Source: Actinomycetales bacterium
GTDB taxonomy: Bacteria; Actinomycetota; Actinomycetes; Mycobacteriales; Micromonosporaceae
Reading direction: 5' to 3'
DNA length: 64,000 nt
Assembly (NCBI GenBank): GCA_002919305.1
Contig: PKFB01000023.1
Coordinates: forward strand, 92,430 to 156,429
Numbering within the stretch: position 1 is the stretch's first letter; every line of letters starts with the position of its first letter. Below are positions 25,668-33,876 of the stretch, in pieces. The notes under the pieces were generated by a model. That model was given only the letters and a program-made list of their open reading frames with translations, did no database searches and was not told where the DNA came from. A program made the position numbers and the translations under genes.

Positions 25668-27129
25668 TGCTCCTGATCCGTTCGATGATCGCGGTGGTGG
25701 AGCGGTCGGCCACGTAGTCGAGCACGCGCACCTGACCGCCGATGGCCTCCACCAACGCCCGCTCAGGGATCATGTCGAGGGTGTAGTCGCCGCCTTTGAC
25801 GTAGATGTCGGGGCGGACCGCTTCAATCAGGGCCGCCGGGCTGTCCTCCTCAAAGACCACCACATAGTCCACACAGGACAACGCGGCCAGGACCGCGGCC
25901 CGGTCCTCGACGGGATTCACCGGCCGCCCCGGCCCTTTCAGGCGACGCACGCTGGCGTCGGAGTTGACCGCCACCACCAGCACGTCCCCCAGCCGCTTGG
26001 CCTGGTTGAGATAGGCGACGTGGCCGCGATGCAGCACGTCGAAGCAGCCGTTGGTGAAAACCACCCGTCGCCCCTGGGCGCGGTGCCCGGCGAGCTGAAC
26101 GACCAACTGCTGCGGATCGACGGTGCGTCGATCGGCCTCCTGGGCGACGTCGTGCAGGGCGGCCACAGAGCACACCGCGGTCCCTGGCCGCCGCACCGCC
26201 GCCGTCGCCGCCAGCTGCGCCGTTTCGGCTGCTATGGGCGGGTCTGCGCCACTGGCCAGTGCCAACGTCAGGGCGGCCAGATAAGCGTCCCCCGCCCCGG
26301 CGGTCTGGCTGGAAGGCGCCGGTTCGGCATAGGTGCGATGCGGGGGTGCGCGCCGCTCTAACACCACGGAGCCGTCCACATCAAGGGTGACCGCCACGAT
26401 CCGCGCCCGCGCCCCCTCCAGCAGCCGGTGCGCCACCCGGCCGGCCCACGCCACCCGATCGGCCGGCGCCTCTCCCGCGTCGCCGTTGAGCAGCCTGCGG
26501 GCCTCCTCGAAGTTAGGGGTCACCGCCGTCGGACACACCGGCGCCCAACGGCTCAGATCATGGGCGTCGATGACCAGCAGGGGAATCCGGTGCCGGATGG
26601 TGGTCAACCAGTTCCGCATCTGGGCGTCGAGGACCCCGGCTCCGTAGTCGCACACCACCACGGCGTCCGCCTCGTCCATGACATCGGTGAATGCGTCGCA
26701 CATGGCGCGCCGGGTGGCGCAGGTCAGGGGTGGCGGAGGCACCCCTTCGTCGAACCTCACCAGGATCTGCCCGTCGGCCACCAGCCGCCGTTTGCTGACC
26801 GTGGGCCGCTGGGGGACCACCGCCACGCGCAGCTCCACGCCCGCCTCCGCCAGGCACCGCCGCAACGACTCGGCGTCGGCGTCGGCTCCGATCGCGGTGA
26901 CCAGGATGGACCGAGCGCCCAGCGCCGCCACGTTCACCGCGGTGTTCGCGCCGCCTCCCGCGGCGTACTCCACCCGGGCAATGTCGACCACCGGCACCGG
27001 AGCCTCCCGGCAGAGCCGATGGGGGGTGCCCAACAGCCAAGAATCCAGCAGCGCATCCCCCACCACGATCACCGTCCGGTCCCGGAAACGCTCCGTCACC
27101 TCACTGATCGCGATCGGTTGTCTGTCCAC
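25660..27129 (-). CDS. hldE: Bifunctional heptose-7-phosphate kinase / heptose-1-phosphate adenylyltransferase (HldE)
   Basis: Two catalytic domains in 489 residues. The N-terminal PfkB-type kinase (about 15-325) phosphorylates D-glycero-beta-D-manno-heptose 7-phosphate at C1; it begins VIVVGDALLDSWLLGTPHRL, has GGGANTAVNVAALG and the catalytic AGAGDAY loop. The C-terminal nucleotidyltransferase (about 355-489) makes ADP-heptose and shows GCFDVLHRGHVAYL with the H-x-G-H site and VNSDASVRRLKGPGRPV. This is the E. coli HldE layout. It should work after GmhA and GmhB, both encoded nearby. The GTG start has a poor ribosome binding site. Confidence 0.92.
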   Translation of the reverse strand: MDRQPIAISEVTERFRDRTVIVVGDALLDSWLLGTPHRLCREAPVPVVDIARVEYAAGGGANTAVNVAALGARSILVTAIGADADAESLRRCLAEAGVELRVAVVPQRPTVSKRRLVADGQILVRFDEGVPPPPLTCATRRAMCDAFTDVMDEADAVVVCDYGAGVLDAQMRNWLTTIRHRIPLLVIDAHDLSRWAPVCPTAVTPNFEEARRLLNGDAGEAPADRVAWAGRVAHRLLEGARARIVAVTLDVDGSVVLERRAPPHRTYAEPAPSSQTAGAGDAYLAALTLALASGADPPIAAETAQLAATAAVRRPGTAVCSVAALHDVAQEADRRTVDPQQLVVQLAGHRAQGRRVVFTNGCFDVLHRGHVAYLNQAKRLGDVLVVAVNSDASVRRLKGPGRPVNPVEDRAAVLAALSCVDYVVVFEEDSPAALIEAVRPDIYVKGGDYTLDMIPERALVEAIGGQVRVLDYVADRSTTAIIERIRSSE

Positions 27130-27218
27130 GGGAAGCCGGTTCCCGACCAGCGACGGAACAAACCTCGCCCGGCGTACGGCGCCTGGCCGGGCCGCGCTGG
27201 ACCGGCTGGCTCGGCTCG

Positions 27219-28313
27219 TCAGTGCCGTAGGAGATCGAAGGCCTGCGCGAGCACCTCATCCACCGGGATATCGGCGATGAACGACACCTGGTGGCCGCAG
27301 TCCCCACCGGGATGGTCCGGGTGCATGCAATCGACCCCGCACACCGGGCAACGCGTAGTCCACGCACACAGCGGCCGGTGCCGTCCCCGCTCCACCGGCG
27401 CCACATTGATCAGGTTGCCGACCCAGTACAGCCCTACCGTGGCGGCTCCGACCGCGTCGGCCAGATGTAGGGGGCCGGTGTCGTTGGCCACCACCAGCCG
27501 GCACCGGGCGTACAACCCGGCCAGCCCACCGAGCGACAACGCGCCGGCCAACGCCCGCACCGGGCGCCGCGCCTGCGCCACCACCTCATCGACCAGCTCC
27601 GTCTCCGACGCACCCCCGGTAATGACCACATCGGCGCCGGCGGCGGCGAGCGCATCCGCCACATGGGCGAAACACTTCGGGGGCCAGCGACGACGCGGAT
27701 CCCTCGCACCAGGGTGAAGCGCCACCACAGGACGGTCGCTGTCTGGAACCGCCGCTTTCGCCTCGGCCAGATCCTCAGCCACCACCGGAAACCGCGGGCG
27801 GTACCCCACCGGCGTCGCCCCGATGAGCCCGACCACCTCCAGGTACCGGAAAACCTCCGGCTGGTAGTGGATGTAGCGCACCCAGCGATCCAACCGTGGC
27901 GCGTCCGGGGTGGCCATCCCCACGGTCAGGCGGGCCCCGAGTCGCCGCACCAGCGGATTGCTGTAGCGCCCGCCGCCATGCAGTTGGATCGCCACATCAA
28001 ACCGTTCTGCCCGTATTCGTTCGATGAACCGCCCCAACTCCGGCGGCTCAGGCGGGATGGGATGGCCAGGTCGCGGTGAGGGGGCCGTCACCCCGACGAC
28101 CCCGTCGGGCACCGCCTCGACCCGGTCGTAGGGGCCCGGTCGCCTCCCGAGCAGCCGGGCATGCCACCCAGCCCCGAGGAGCACGATCCGGGCCTGTGGG
28201 TACGCCGACCGCAGCGCCTCCAGGGCCGGAAGCGACAGGATGTAATCGCCGAGAGCGTTGGCGCGCAGCACGGCGATCGTCCGCACTTCCGGCACCCGAC
28301 GCGGCGGTGTCAC
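27219..28313 (-). CDS. GT9 (heptosyltransferase-family) glycosyltransferase
   Basis: Family 9 transferase of 364 residues with IAVLRANALGDYILSLPALEAL, LHGGGRYSNPLVRRLGARL, the donor motif HPGARDPRRRWPP and VANDTGPLHLADAVG. A short Cys-rich stretch near the end (CAWTTRCPVCGVDCMHPDH) resembles the cysteine cluster found in several GT9 proteins and might bind metal. Its GTG start overlaps the stop of the CBS gene by four bases (GTGA). Probably transfers a heptose from the ADP-heptose made by the cluster; the acceptor is unknown. Confidence 0.88.
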   Translation of the reverse strand: MTPPRRVPEVRTIAVLRANALGDYILSLPALEALRSAYPQARIVLLGAGWHARLLGRRPGPYDRVEAVPDGVVGVTAPSPRPGHPIPPEPPELGRFIERIRAERFDVAIQLHGGGRYSNPLVRRLGARLTVGMATPDAPRLDRWVRYIHYQPEVFRYLEVVGLIGATPVGYRPRFPVVAEDLAEAKAAVPDSDRPVVALHPGARDPRRRWPPKCFAHVADALAAAGADVVITGGASETELVDEVVAQARRPVRALAGALSLGGLAGLYARCRLVVANDTGPLHLADAVGAATVGLYWVGNLINVAPVERGRHRPLCAWTTRCPVCGVDCMHPDHPGGDCGHQVSFIADIPVDEVLAQAFDLLRH

Positions 28314-28729
28314 TGATTGGACGGGGCGGCGCTGATGTCGCCCAGCGCCGAGGTTGGATCGCGTTCGATGGCCAGGTCACCGAGCGACACCACTCCGACC
28401 ACCTCATCGCCTCGGCAGACCGGCAGCCGCCGCAGCGCGTGTTCCCGCATCAGCTCGACCGCTCGTTGCACCGATTCGTCCTCCTGGACGGTCACTAACT
28501 CCTCGCTGCACACCTCGATCACCGGGGTGCTGCTGGGGTCACGGCCCTCGGCCAGACCACGCACCACGATGTCCCGATCGGTGACCATGCCGCGGACGCC
28601 CTCGTCGTCAACGACGAGTACGTCGCCGATCGCCTCATCCCGCATCATGCGGGCGGCATCCAGCAAGGTCGAGTCGATCGTCACGCTGATCGGTCCAGGC
28701 GTCATGACCTCGCGTACCGTCTGTGGCAT
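28310..28729 (-). CDS. CBS-domain pair protein
   Basis: A 139-residue protein that is just two CBS motifs (about 7-60 and 72-126): VREVMTPGPISVTIDSTLLDAARMM with VTDRDIVVRGL, then SVQRAVELMREHALRRLPV with GVVSLGDLA. Such pairs bind adenosine nucleotides and usually regulate a partner. Strong GGAGAGGG ribosome binding site, and translational coupling to the GT9 gene downstream (4-base overlap). Placement in a pathway that consumes ATP and makes ADP-heptose suggests nucleotide sensing, which is inference. Confidence 0.9.
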   Translation of the reverse strand: MPQTVREVMTPGPISVTIDSTLLDAARMMRDEAIGDVLVVDDEGVRGMVTDRDIVVRGLAEGRDPSSTPVIEVCSEELVTVQEDESVQRAVELMREHALRRLPVCRGDEVVGVVSLGDLAIERDPTSALGDISAAPSNQ

Positions 28730-28793
28730 CGTCCCTCTCCTTCCGGTGTCGTACCGCGGAGGGATTACCCGCCGGCCGGTCGGTCATGCTCTG

Positions 28794-29501
28794 CTACGGG
28801 TAGGAGGATTCGACGCTGGGGCAGATGACCAGCTCCCGTAGTTCACAGCCGGCTGGTTGAGTGAGGGCGAACACCACGGCACGCGCCACATCGGCCGGAT
28901 CGTTCAAAGGGGCGTCCGCCGGCGGCCGATACTGTTCGGCGCGGCCCTCGAAGAACCGAGTCCGCATCCCCCCGGGTATCAGCAGGGTCACTCCGACCTG
29001 GCCGGCCAGCTCGGCGGCCAACGCCCGGGTGAACCCCACCACCCCGAACTTGGCCGCGCAGTACGCGGTGGCGTCCGACACCGCCCGCAGGCCCAGGGTT
29101 GAGGCGACCGTCACGATCCTGCCGCCCGGCCGTTCCACAGCCGGGAGCGCCGCGCGGATCACCGCGGCGGTGCCCAGCAGGTTGACCCGCACCACCCGCT
29201 CCCAGACCTCGGTGGAGACCTGATCCAGGCGGCCGGGGTGGTCGATCCCGGCGGCGGTGACGACGGCGGTAAGGCTGCCTGCCTGGGCGACCAGCGCGGC
29301 GGTGGCGCGCTCCGCCTCGCCGCTGTCGGCGAGGTCAGCGATGACGTACGGTACGTCGGCCCCTGGGGGCCGCTGGTCCACCACCAGGGGTTTGCCGCCG
29401 GCGGCGAGGACGGCGTCGACCACGGCGGCCCCCAGACCACTGGCTCCTCCGGTCACCAGGACCGAACCGGCCAGCGGGGGCGTCCCGAAACTGGAGGTCA
29501 T
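28794..29501 (-). CDS. Short-chain dehydrogenase/reductase
   Basis: Classical SDR of about 235 residues from the ATG at 29501, which has AAGGGA eight bases upstream; an earlier ATG at 29519 lacks one. The NAD(P)-binding TGGASGLG, the VTAAGI motif (NAG position), catalytic Ser in VASTLGLR and Y-x-x-x-K in YCAAK are present. It is too short and of the wrong subfamily to be HldD, the extended-SDR epimerase that finishes ADP-L-glycero-heptose. It may oxidise or reduce a sugar or a lipid linker in the glycan pathway. It sits between the heptose kinase and the CBS gene. Confidence 0.87.
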   Translation of the reverse strand: MTSSFGTPPLAGSVLVTGGASGLGAAVVDAVLAAGGKPLVVDQRPPGADVPYVIADLADSGEAERATAALVAQAGSLTAVVTAAGIDHPGRLDQVSTEVWERVVRVNLLGTAAVIRAALPAVERPGGRIVTVASTLGLRAVSDATAYCAAKFGVVGFTRALAAELAGQVGVTLLIPGGMRTRFFEGRAEQYRPPADAPLNDPADVARAVVFALTQPAGCELRELVICPSVESSYP

Positions 29502-29595
29502 TGTCGGTGTCCCTTCCATGTTGGACGGTCGGTCACGCGCTTTTGAGGGGACGGGGCACGGTGACGGGTACGCCCTGACCGCGGCGCGGGCCAGG

Positions 29596-30558
29596 TCAGG
29601 CGCTGACCCTGCGTGGCCAGACGAAGGGGTACGCGCAGTTAGGCGGCGCCGTCGGGGACGGCGCGGGAGCGCTGAGCCGACGGGCCCCTCCGATCGCGAC
29701 GAAAGAGGTCGCCTTCACCACCGCCGTGTGGATGGCATCGGTCAACGTGGCGCCGGCCCTGAGCCCCTCCAGGGCCGCGACAGCGAACCGATCCCCAGCG
29801 CCGCACGGGTTACCGGCAGCCACCCGGGGCGCCGGGAGCCGAACGGGGAACGGGGCCTGCTCCGGAACGACCAGAAGGGCCCCGTCAGCGCCGAGGGTCA
29901 CCGCGATCGCCGGGCACCTCCACAGTCGACACAGCGCCACGGCGGCCGCCGCCTCGCCGGGGTGCTCCGGCCCCGCCAGCCGCCGCGCCTCGGCGGCGTT
30001 GGGCGTGGCCAACCGGATCCCCGGCACCGGTGTGTGGCCCCGCGGATGCGGATCCCACACCACCGGAACCTGGCGGGCGGCGCGTTCCATGACGCGCCGT
30101 AGCGCGGCGAGGCCGGTGGTCCCTCGGCCATAGTCGCTAACCAGGACCGCACCGGCCGCCTCCACCGCGGCCAGCGCCTCAGCGGGGACGGTGTCGACCC
30201 GTGCGCTCCGTTCGCCCCGGTCCCAGCGCAGCATCACCTGGCCGTGGGCCAGCAGCCGAATCTTCTCCTCGGTCCGCCCCTGGTCCGGAAGTGGCCACAC
30301 GGTGACCCCCGCGTCCTCCAGCAGCTGGCGCAGCCGCAGCCCCGCCGCGTCCGCGGCCAGGGGCGTCACCAGCACCACGTCGTGCCCCTCAACGGCGGCG
30401 ATCAACGCGGCCAGCCCGGCTCCGCCGGGGCGTTCCTCGACCGTGGTCTCCTCCAGCACCGGGGCCGGGGCGTCCGGGCACAGCCGCTCCACCCGACCGA
30501 TCACATCCCGGTCAAGCAGGGCGTCCCCCACGACCACCAGCGGCGCCGGGGCGTTCAC
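29596..30558 (-). CDS. PfkB-family heptose kinase (HldE kinase domain only)
   Basis: A 320-residue sugar kinase resembling the first half of HldE: LVVVGDALLDRDVIGRVERLCPDAPAPV, ERPGGAGLAAL, VLVSDYGRGTTG and the catalytic loop GNPCGAGDRFAVAAL. There is no nucleotidyltransferase domain. GGAGG precedes the GTG at 30558, which overlaps the stop of gmhA by four bases. It duplicates the kinase activity of the full HldE at 25660. It may phosphorylate a different heptose phosphate or supply a heptose 1-phosphate for another nucleotidyltransferase. The last 25 residues are Pro/Ala-rich. Confidence 0.83.
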   Translation of the reverse strand: MNAPAPLVVVGDALLDRDVIGRVERLCPDAPAPVLEETTVEERPGGAGLAALIAAVEGHDVVLVTPLAADAAGLRLRQLLEDAGVTVWPLPDQGRTEEKIRLLAHGQVMLRWDRGERSARVDTVPAEALAAVEAAGAVLVSDYGRGTTGLAALRRVMERAARQVPVVWDPHPRGHTPVPGIRLATPNAAEARRLAGPEHPGEAAAAVALCRLWRCPAIAVTLGADGALLVVPEQAPFPVRLPAPRVAAGNPCGAGDRFAVAALEGLRAGATLTDAIHTAVVKATSFVAIGGARRLSAPAPSPTAPPNCAYPFVWPRRVSA

Positions 30559-31241
30559 GGCTCCCTCCGTGACTGCCACGCCCCCGCCATGACGCCCGGC
30601 AGCGCCGCGTCGACGTGCTCGCACAAAAGGTGAATGGCGACCAGGTGCAGCTCCTGGATGGTCTGGTTATCGTCCGACTCCACAGCCAGCACGTCATCGC
30701 AGCAGGCCGCCAGAGGGTTGGGCAACGGACCGGTCAAGCCCCACACGGTCAGCCCCAATGCCCGCCCGACACCGGCCGCTGCCCGCAGGTTGGCGCTGGC
30801 GCCGCTGGTCGACATCAACAGCAGGATGTCCCCAGGGCGGCCGTGGGCCTGGACCTCCCGGGCGTAAACCCGCTCGTAGCCGTAGTCGTTGGCGATGGCG
30901 GTGAGGCTGGAGGTCTCGGCGTGGAGAGCGAGGGCGGACATGGGCCGGCGATCCTGGCGCAGCTTGCCCACCAGCTCCGCCGCCAGATGCTGGGCTTGGG
31001 CGGCGCTGCCTCCGTTGCCCGCGGTCAGCAACCGGCCTCCCTGGACCGCCAGCACCTCAGTCACATGGGTACCCCACCGCGCCAGGCGGGCCCCGTGCGC
31101 CCGGAAGGCGACCATCGCGGCGCCTAAAGCCCGCAGGTGCGCGTCGGTGGTGGGGTGAGTCAGGACCGGCGGGACGGCGCCGCGGACCGTGCCGACCGTG
31201 GGGATGGACACCTGGGTGCCCGTGTCGGACATCGTGTTCAT
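30555..31241 (-). CDS. gmhA: Sedoheptulose-7-phosphate isomerase (GmhA)
   Basis: SIS-domain isomerase turning sedoheptulose 7-phosphate into D-glycero-D-manno-heptose 7-phosphate, the first committed step. The phosphate-binding loop GNGGSAAQAQHLAAELVGKL, second SIS motif LLLMSTSGASANLRAA, and active-site segments ALHAETSSLTAIANDYGYERVYAREV and QELHLVAIHLLCEHVD are all family-typical. At 228 residues it has about 25 more N-terminal residues than the E. coli enzyme. The ATG overlaps the stop of the upstream GT4 gene (ATGA), and its own stop overlaps the next kinase, so the three genes are tightly coupled. Confidence 0.93.
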   Translation of the reverse strand: MNTMSDTGTQVSIPTVGTVRGAVPPVLTHPTTDAHLRALGAAMVAFRAHGARLARWGTHVTEVLAVQGGRLLTAGNGGSAAQAQHLAAELVGKLRQDRRPMSALALHAETSSLTAIANDYGYERVYAREVQAHGRPGDILLLMSTSGASANLRAAAGVGRALGLTVWGLTGPLPNPLAACCDDVLAVESDDNQTIQELHLVAIHLLCEHVDAALPGVMAGAWQSRREP

Positions 31242-32476
31242 CGCCTCGCCTCCTGAGGCCGCGCGACCGATCGCGATGATCCGGTGCGTTCACCGCACAG
31301 TGAGCGGTAGATCCGCAGTAGGTCCGCACCGGCGCGTTCCCAGCTGTAGCGGGCGCGGACTCGGTCGTTCCCTCCGCTGGAGTAGCTCAACCTGAGCAGC
31401 TCGTCGCTCAGGATTCGGCGTAAGGCCGCTGCCAAGGCGCGAGGATCGCCGGGAGGCACCAGGATGCCGGTGACTCCGTCGATGATGGTGTCGGTCAGTC
31501 CACCCACCGCGGTGGCCACGACCGGGACACCACAGGCCATCGCCTCTAAGGGAGTGATACCGAACGGTTCGTACCAGGGTGTGCACGCCACCACGTCGGC
31601 CGAGCGGTACCACAAGGGCAGCTGGTCCCGGGCGACGCCTCCCACCAACCGCACTCGATCGGCCACCTGGACACGGGCGGCGATTCGACGCAGGCGCCGT
31701 GCCTCCGGGTCGGCGTCCAACTGGGCCGCGGGAGGGCCGCCGATGATCACCAACTCGGCGTCGGGTACGAGCCGGAGCACGCTGATCAGTTCGGCGAAGC
31801 CTTTGCGGGCCACCAGGCGCCCCACCGACAGGATGCGGGGTCGTTCGCTCCGTGGCGCCGCCGGGCCATGGGGGGTGAACATGGTCAGATCGACCCCGGA
31901 AGGCACCACGCTGATGGCGGTCCGCGGCACGCCCAGCTGCACCAACTCGAAAACCTCGTCGGTGCTCTGGGCGATCACCCGGTCGGCTACTCGCCCCAGT
32001 TGACGCTCCAGGGCGATCCGCTGTCGTGGACTGGTGTCCCGCTCCCCCTGATAACGCCGCTTGACCGTCCCCAACGCGTGGTAGGTCACCACTAACGGCA
32101 GGTTGGTTCCCGCGACCGCGGTGAGCGCCGCCAGCCCGCTCATCCAGAAATGAGCGTGAACCACGTCTGGGCTCCAGTCCCCTTGGCGCCATCGCTGAGC
32201 CAGCCAGTGGCCGAACTGTCCCATGTAGGGCAGCAGATCGTCCTTGGGGATCACCATCGCCGGTCCGGCGGGGACATGCTCAACCAGTACCCCATCGCGG
32301 TACTCGACCACCTCAGGCAGCTCGGGGGCATCCCGTCGGGTGTAGACGCGCACGTCATGCCCCGCGCGCGCCAAAGTGACCGCTAACTCCCCCACATGCA
32401 GGTTCTGCCCTCCGGCGTCCACACCGCCCAAGGTGGCCAACGGACTGGCGTGCTCGGAGACGAACGCGATTCTCAT
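31238..32476 (-). CDS. GT4-family glycosyltransferase
   Basis: GT-B transferase of 412 residues. N-terminal RIAFVSEHASPLATLGGVDAGGQNLHVGELA is the acceptor-side loop seen in GT4 enzymes such as MshA-like and sucrose-synthase-like proteins. The donor domain carries ILSVGRLVARKGF, VGGVARDQLPLWYRSAD and the E-x7-E motif in WYEPFGITPLEAMACGVPVVAT. It starts the tightly overlapped gmhA-kinase unit and probably has its own promoter in the 344-base gap upstream. Sugar donor unknown. Confidence 0.87.
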   Translation of the reverse strand: MRIAFVSEHASPLATLGGVDAGGQNLHVGELAVTLARAGHDVRVYTRRDAPELPEVVEYRDGVLVEHVPAGPAMVIPKDDLLPYMGQFGHWLAQRWRQGDWSPDVVHAHFWMSGLAALTAVAGTNLPLVVTYHALGTVKRRYQGERDTSPRQRIALERQLGRVADRVIAQSTDEVFELVQLGVPRTAISVVPSGVDLTMFTPHGPAAPRSERPRILSVGRLVARKGFAELISVLRLVPDAELVIIGGPPAAQLDADPEARRLRRIAARVQVADRVRLVGGVARDQLPLWYRSADVVACTPWYEPFGITPLEAMACGVPVVATAVGGLTDTIIDGVTGILVPPGDPRALAAALRRILSDELLRLSYSSGGNDRVRARYSWERAGADLLRIYRSLCGERTGSSRSVARPQEARR

Positions 32477-32820
32477 GCCTCACCCCCCACGGCTTCCGCT
32501 CACGAGCGCTCTTTTCCGAGAAGTGGTCTGATAAACAACCGCTACTTTCAGTAGTCATTTGGGCACCGCATAAGCGGCGCGTCGGATTCACGGCGTGAAC
32601 GCGTGTGGTTGACCGGGTGGCCCTGTGGCGGCTCGCTTCTGGACGGGCCGGCGTGTCGCTTCTGCGCTGACGGTTCCCAACGCGTGCGGCTGACGGATTT
32701 GGGCTTGCTGAAAACCCGCTAAAAGCGGAAAGGGTGATGAACGTTCCAGACAATGTCCTGCTGCTCAGATGACTGGTCAGATGACCTGGTCATCACATGA
32801 CTCACCACATGACCTGGTCC
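32477..32820. other. Gap inside the heptose cluster with ATGACCTGGTC repeats
   Basis: No gene is seen. Copies of ATGAC(C)TGGTC lie at 32769-32778, 32781-32791 and 32809-32819; the middle one forms a 15-bp palindrome GATGACC-T-GGTCATC (32780-32794). The repeats begin right after the stop of the glycosyltransferase at 32821-33876 and precede the next transcription unit, so they may be an operator or a terminator zone. Confidence 0.55.
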
Positions 32821-33876
32821 TCAATGGGGCCGCTCCGACACCGGGTCAGTACCCACGACCGCGTCCGCGTACCCATTCCCGCCCCAGCGTCCTGACACGC
32901 CGGCCGGCGGCAGCCCCGTGACCTGGCTGAGCAAGGCGTCCCAGTCAGCCTGGAAGCGCGCCACGCTGTACCGCGCCACCGCCGCCGCCCGAGCCCGCAT
33001 CCCCACCGCACGCGCGGCCCGTGGATCCTCGATCAACCAGCGGGCGGCCTCGACCAGTTCATCGATCCGGGTGGAGAGCACACCGGCGTCCCGGGGCACC
33101 GCCTGCACCGCCTCGGTCGCCGCCAACCCAACTACCGGCATCCCCAGCATCATCGCTTCAATCAGCGACAACCCCAGCGAGGTCCAGCGGTGCGGATGCA
33201 GGTAGACCCGACGATGGGCCAACTCCTGGTGCATCACGGACTGCACCACGTCCCCTCGATCGCATATCTGGTCGCGCGACAGTCCGAGGCGTTCGGCCAG
33301 ACCGGCTCCTCGCATCCCGTAGACGTCGATCGGCGCGCACGCGGCGAAATACGGCAGCAGGTCACTGCCGGTGACTCGCCACCGCCGGAGCGGCTCGTTG
33401 ATCACCGCGGCGAGACGGGGCAGCTCACCGGTGTAGTGGTGCCCGGGGTCGGGCACCCCATGGTCGATAACCGTCGTCGGGGTCTCACCGGTGTCCCAGT
33501 ACAGCTCGTTGAAGTGGGTGACATGAACCACAACGAGGTCTGAGCGGTCGGCGAACGGATGACGCGTGTCGGGGACCTGTCCCCGGGGCGTGTTGTGTTC
33601 GACGTACACGGCCGGCAGATCTCGTCCCGGCACCCGGCGCAACCACCTAGCCGCCAGCTCCAGTTCTTCAGGGCGCTGCAGGACGACCACGTCAACCTCA
33701 GCGTTCGCCAGTTGGACGGGGGTCACCTCCACGGCGTTATCCGGCCACGGATAGGTCCGTGCCCTGCCCCGCCCGTATGGACCCCGATCGGGGGTGACCG
33801 GCACCAGATAGGTGTGTCTTCCCTGGAGGAACGCGGTCATCCACGCTCCGTGCACGTGCCAGACGAGAATTCTCAT
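32821..33876 (-). CDS. GT-B glycosyltransferase (GT4-like)
   Basis: A 351-residue transferase starting MRILVWHVHGAWMTAFLQG. The ATG at 33876 follows GAGGGGG and overlaps the stop of the gmhB-GT9 fusion (ATGA); extending the frame upstream gives non-coding-like sequence. Donor-side features are VYLHPHRWTSLGLSLIEAMMLGMPVVGLAATE, with the E-x7 region of GT4 enzymes, and a typical C-terminal helix. The N-terminal DVVVLQRPEELELAARWL and YVEHNTPRGQV are also family-like. Second step of a coupled pair with the fusion enzyme. Confidence 0.82.
   Translation of the reverse strand: MRILVWHVHGAWMTAFLQGRHTYLVPVTPDRGPYGRGRARTYPWPDNAVEVTPVQLANAEVDVVVLQRPEELELAARWLRRVPGRDLPAVYVEHNTPRGQVPDTRHPFADRSDLVVVHVTHFNELYWDTGETPTTVIDHGVPDPGHHYTGELPRLAAVINEPLRRWRVTGSDLLPYFAACAPIDVYGMRGAGLAERLGLSRDQICDRGDVVQSVMHQELAHRRVYLHPHRWTSLGLSLIEAMMLGMPVVGLAATEAVQAVPRDAGVLSTRIDELVEAARWLIEDPRAARAVGMRARAAAVARYSVARFQADWDALLSQVTGLPPAGVSGRWGGNGYADAVVGTDPVSERPH

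Noticed and set aside
26428..27717. 429-residue plus-strand frame opposite hldE and GT9
   Set aside because: Opposes two well supported genes; composition typical of antisense GC-rich frames.
28794..29501. SDR gene as HldD epimerase
   Set aside because: Too short and of the classical SDR type, while HldD is an extended SDR of about 310 residues.
32500..32515. GAGCGCTC core near 32,507 as another CelR box
   Set aside because: Only the central eight bases are symmetric and the flanks do not match the operator.
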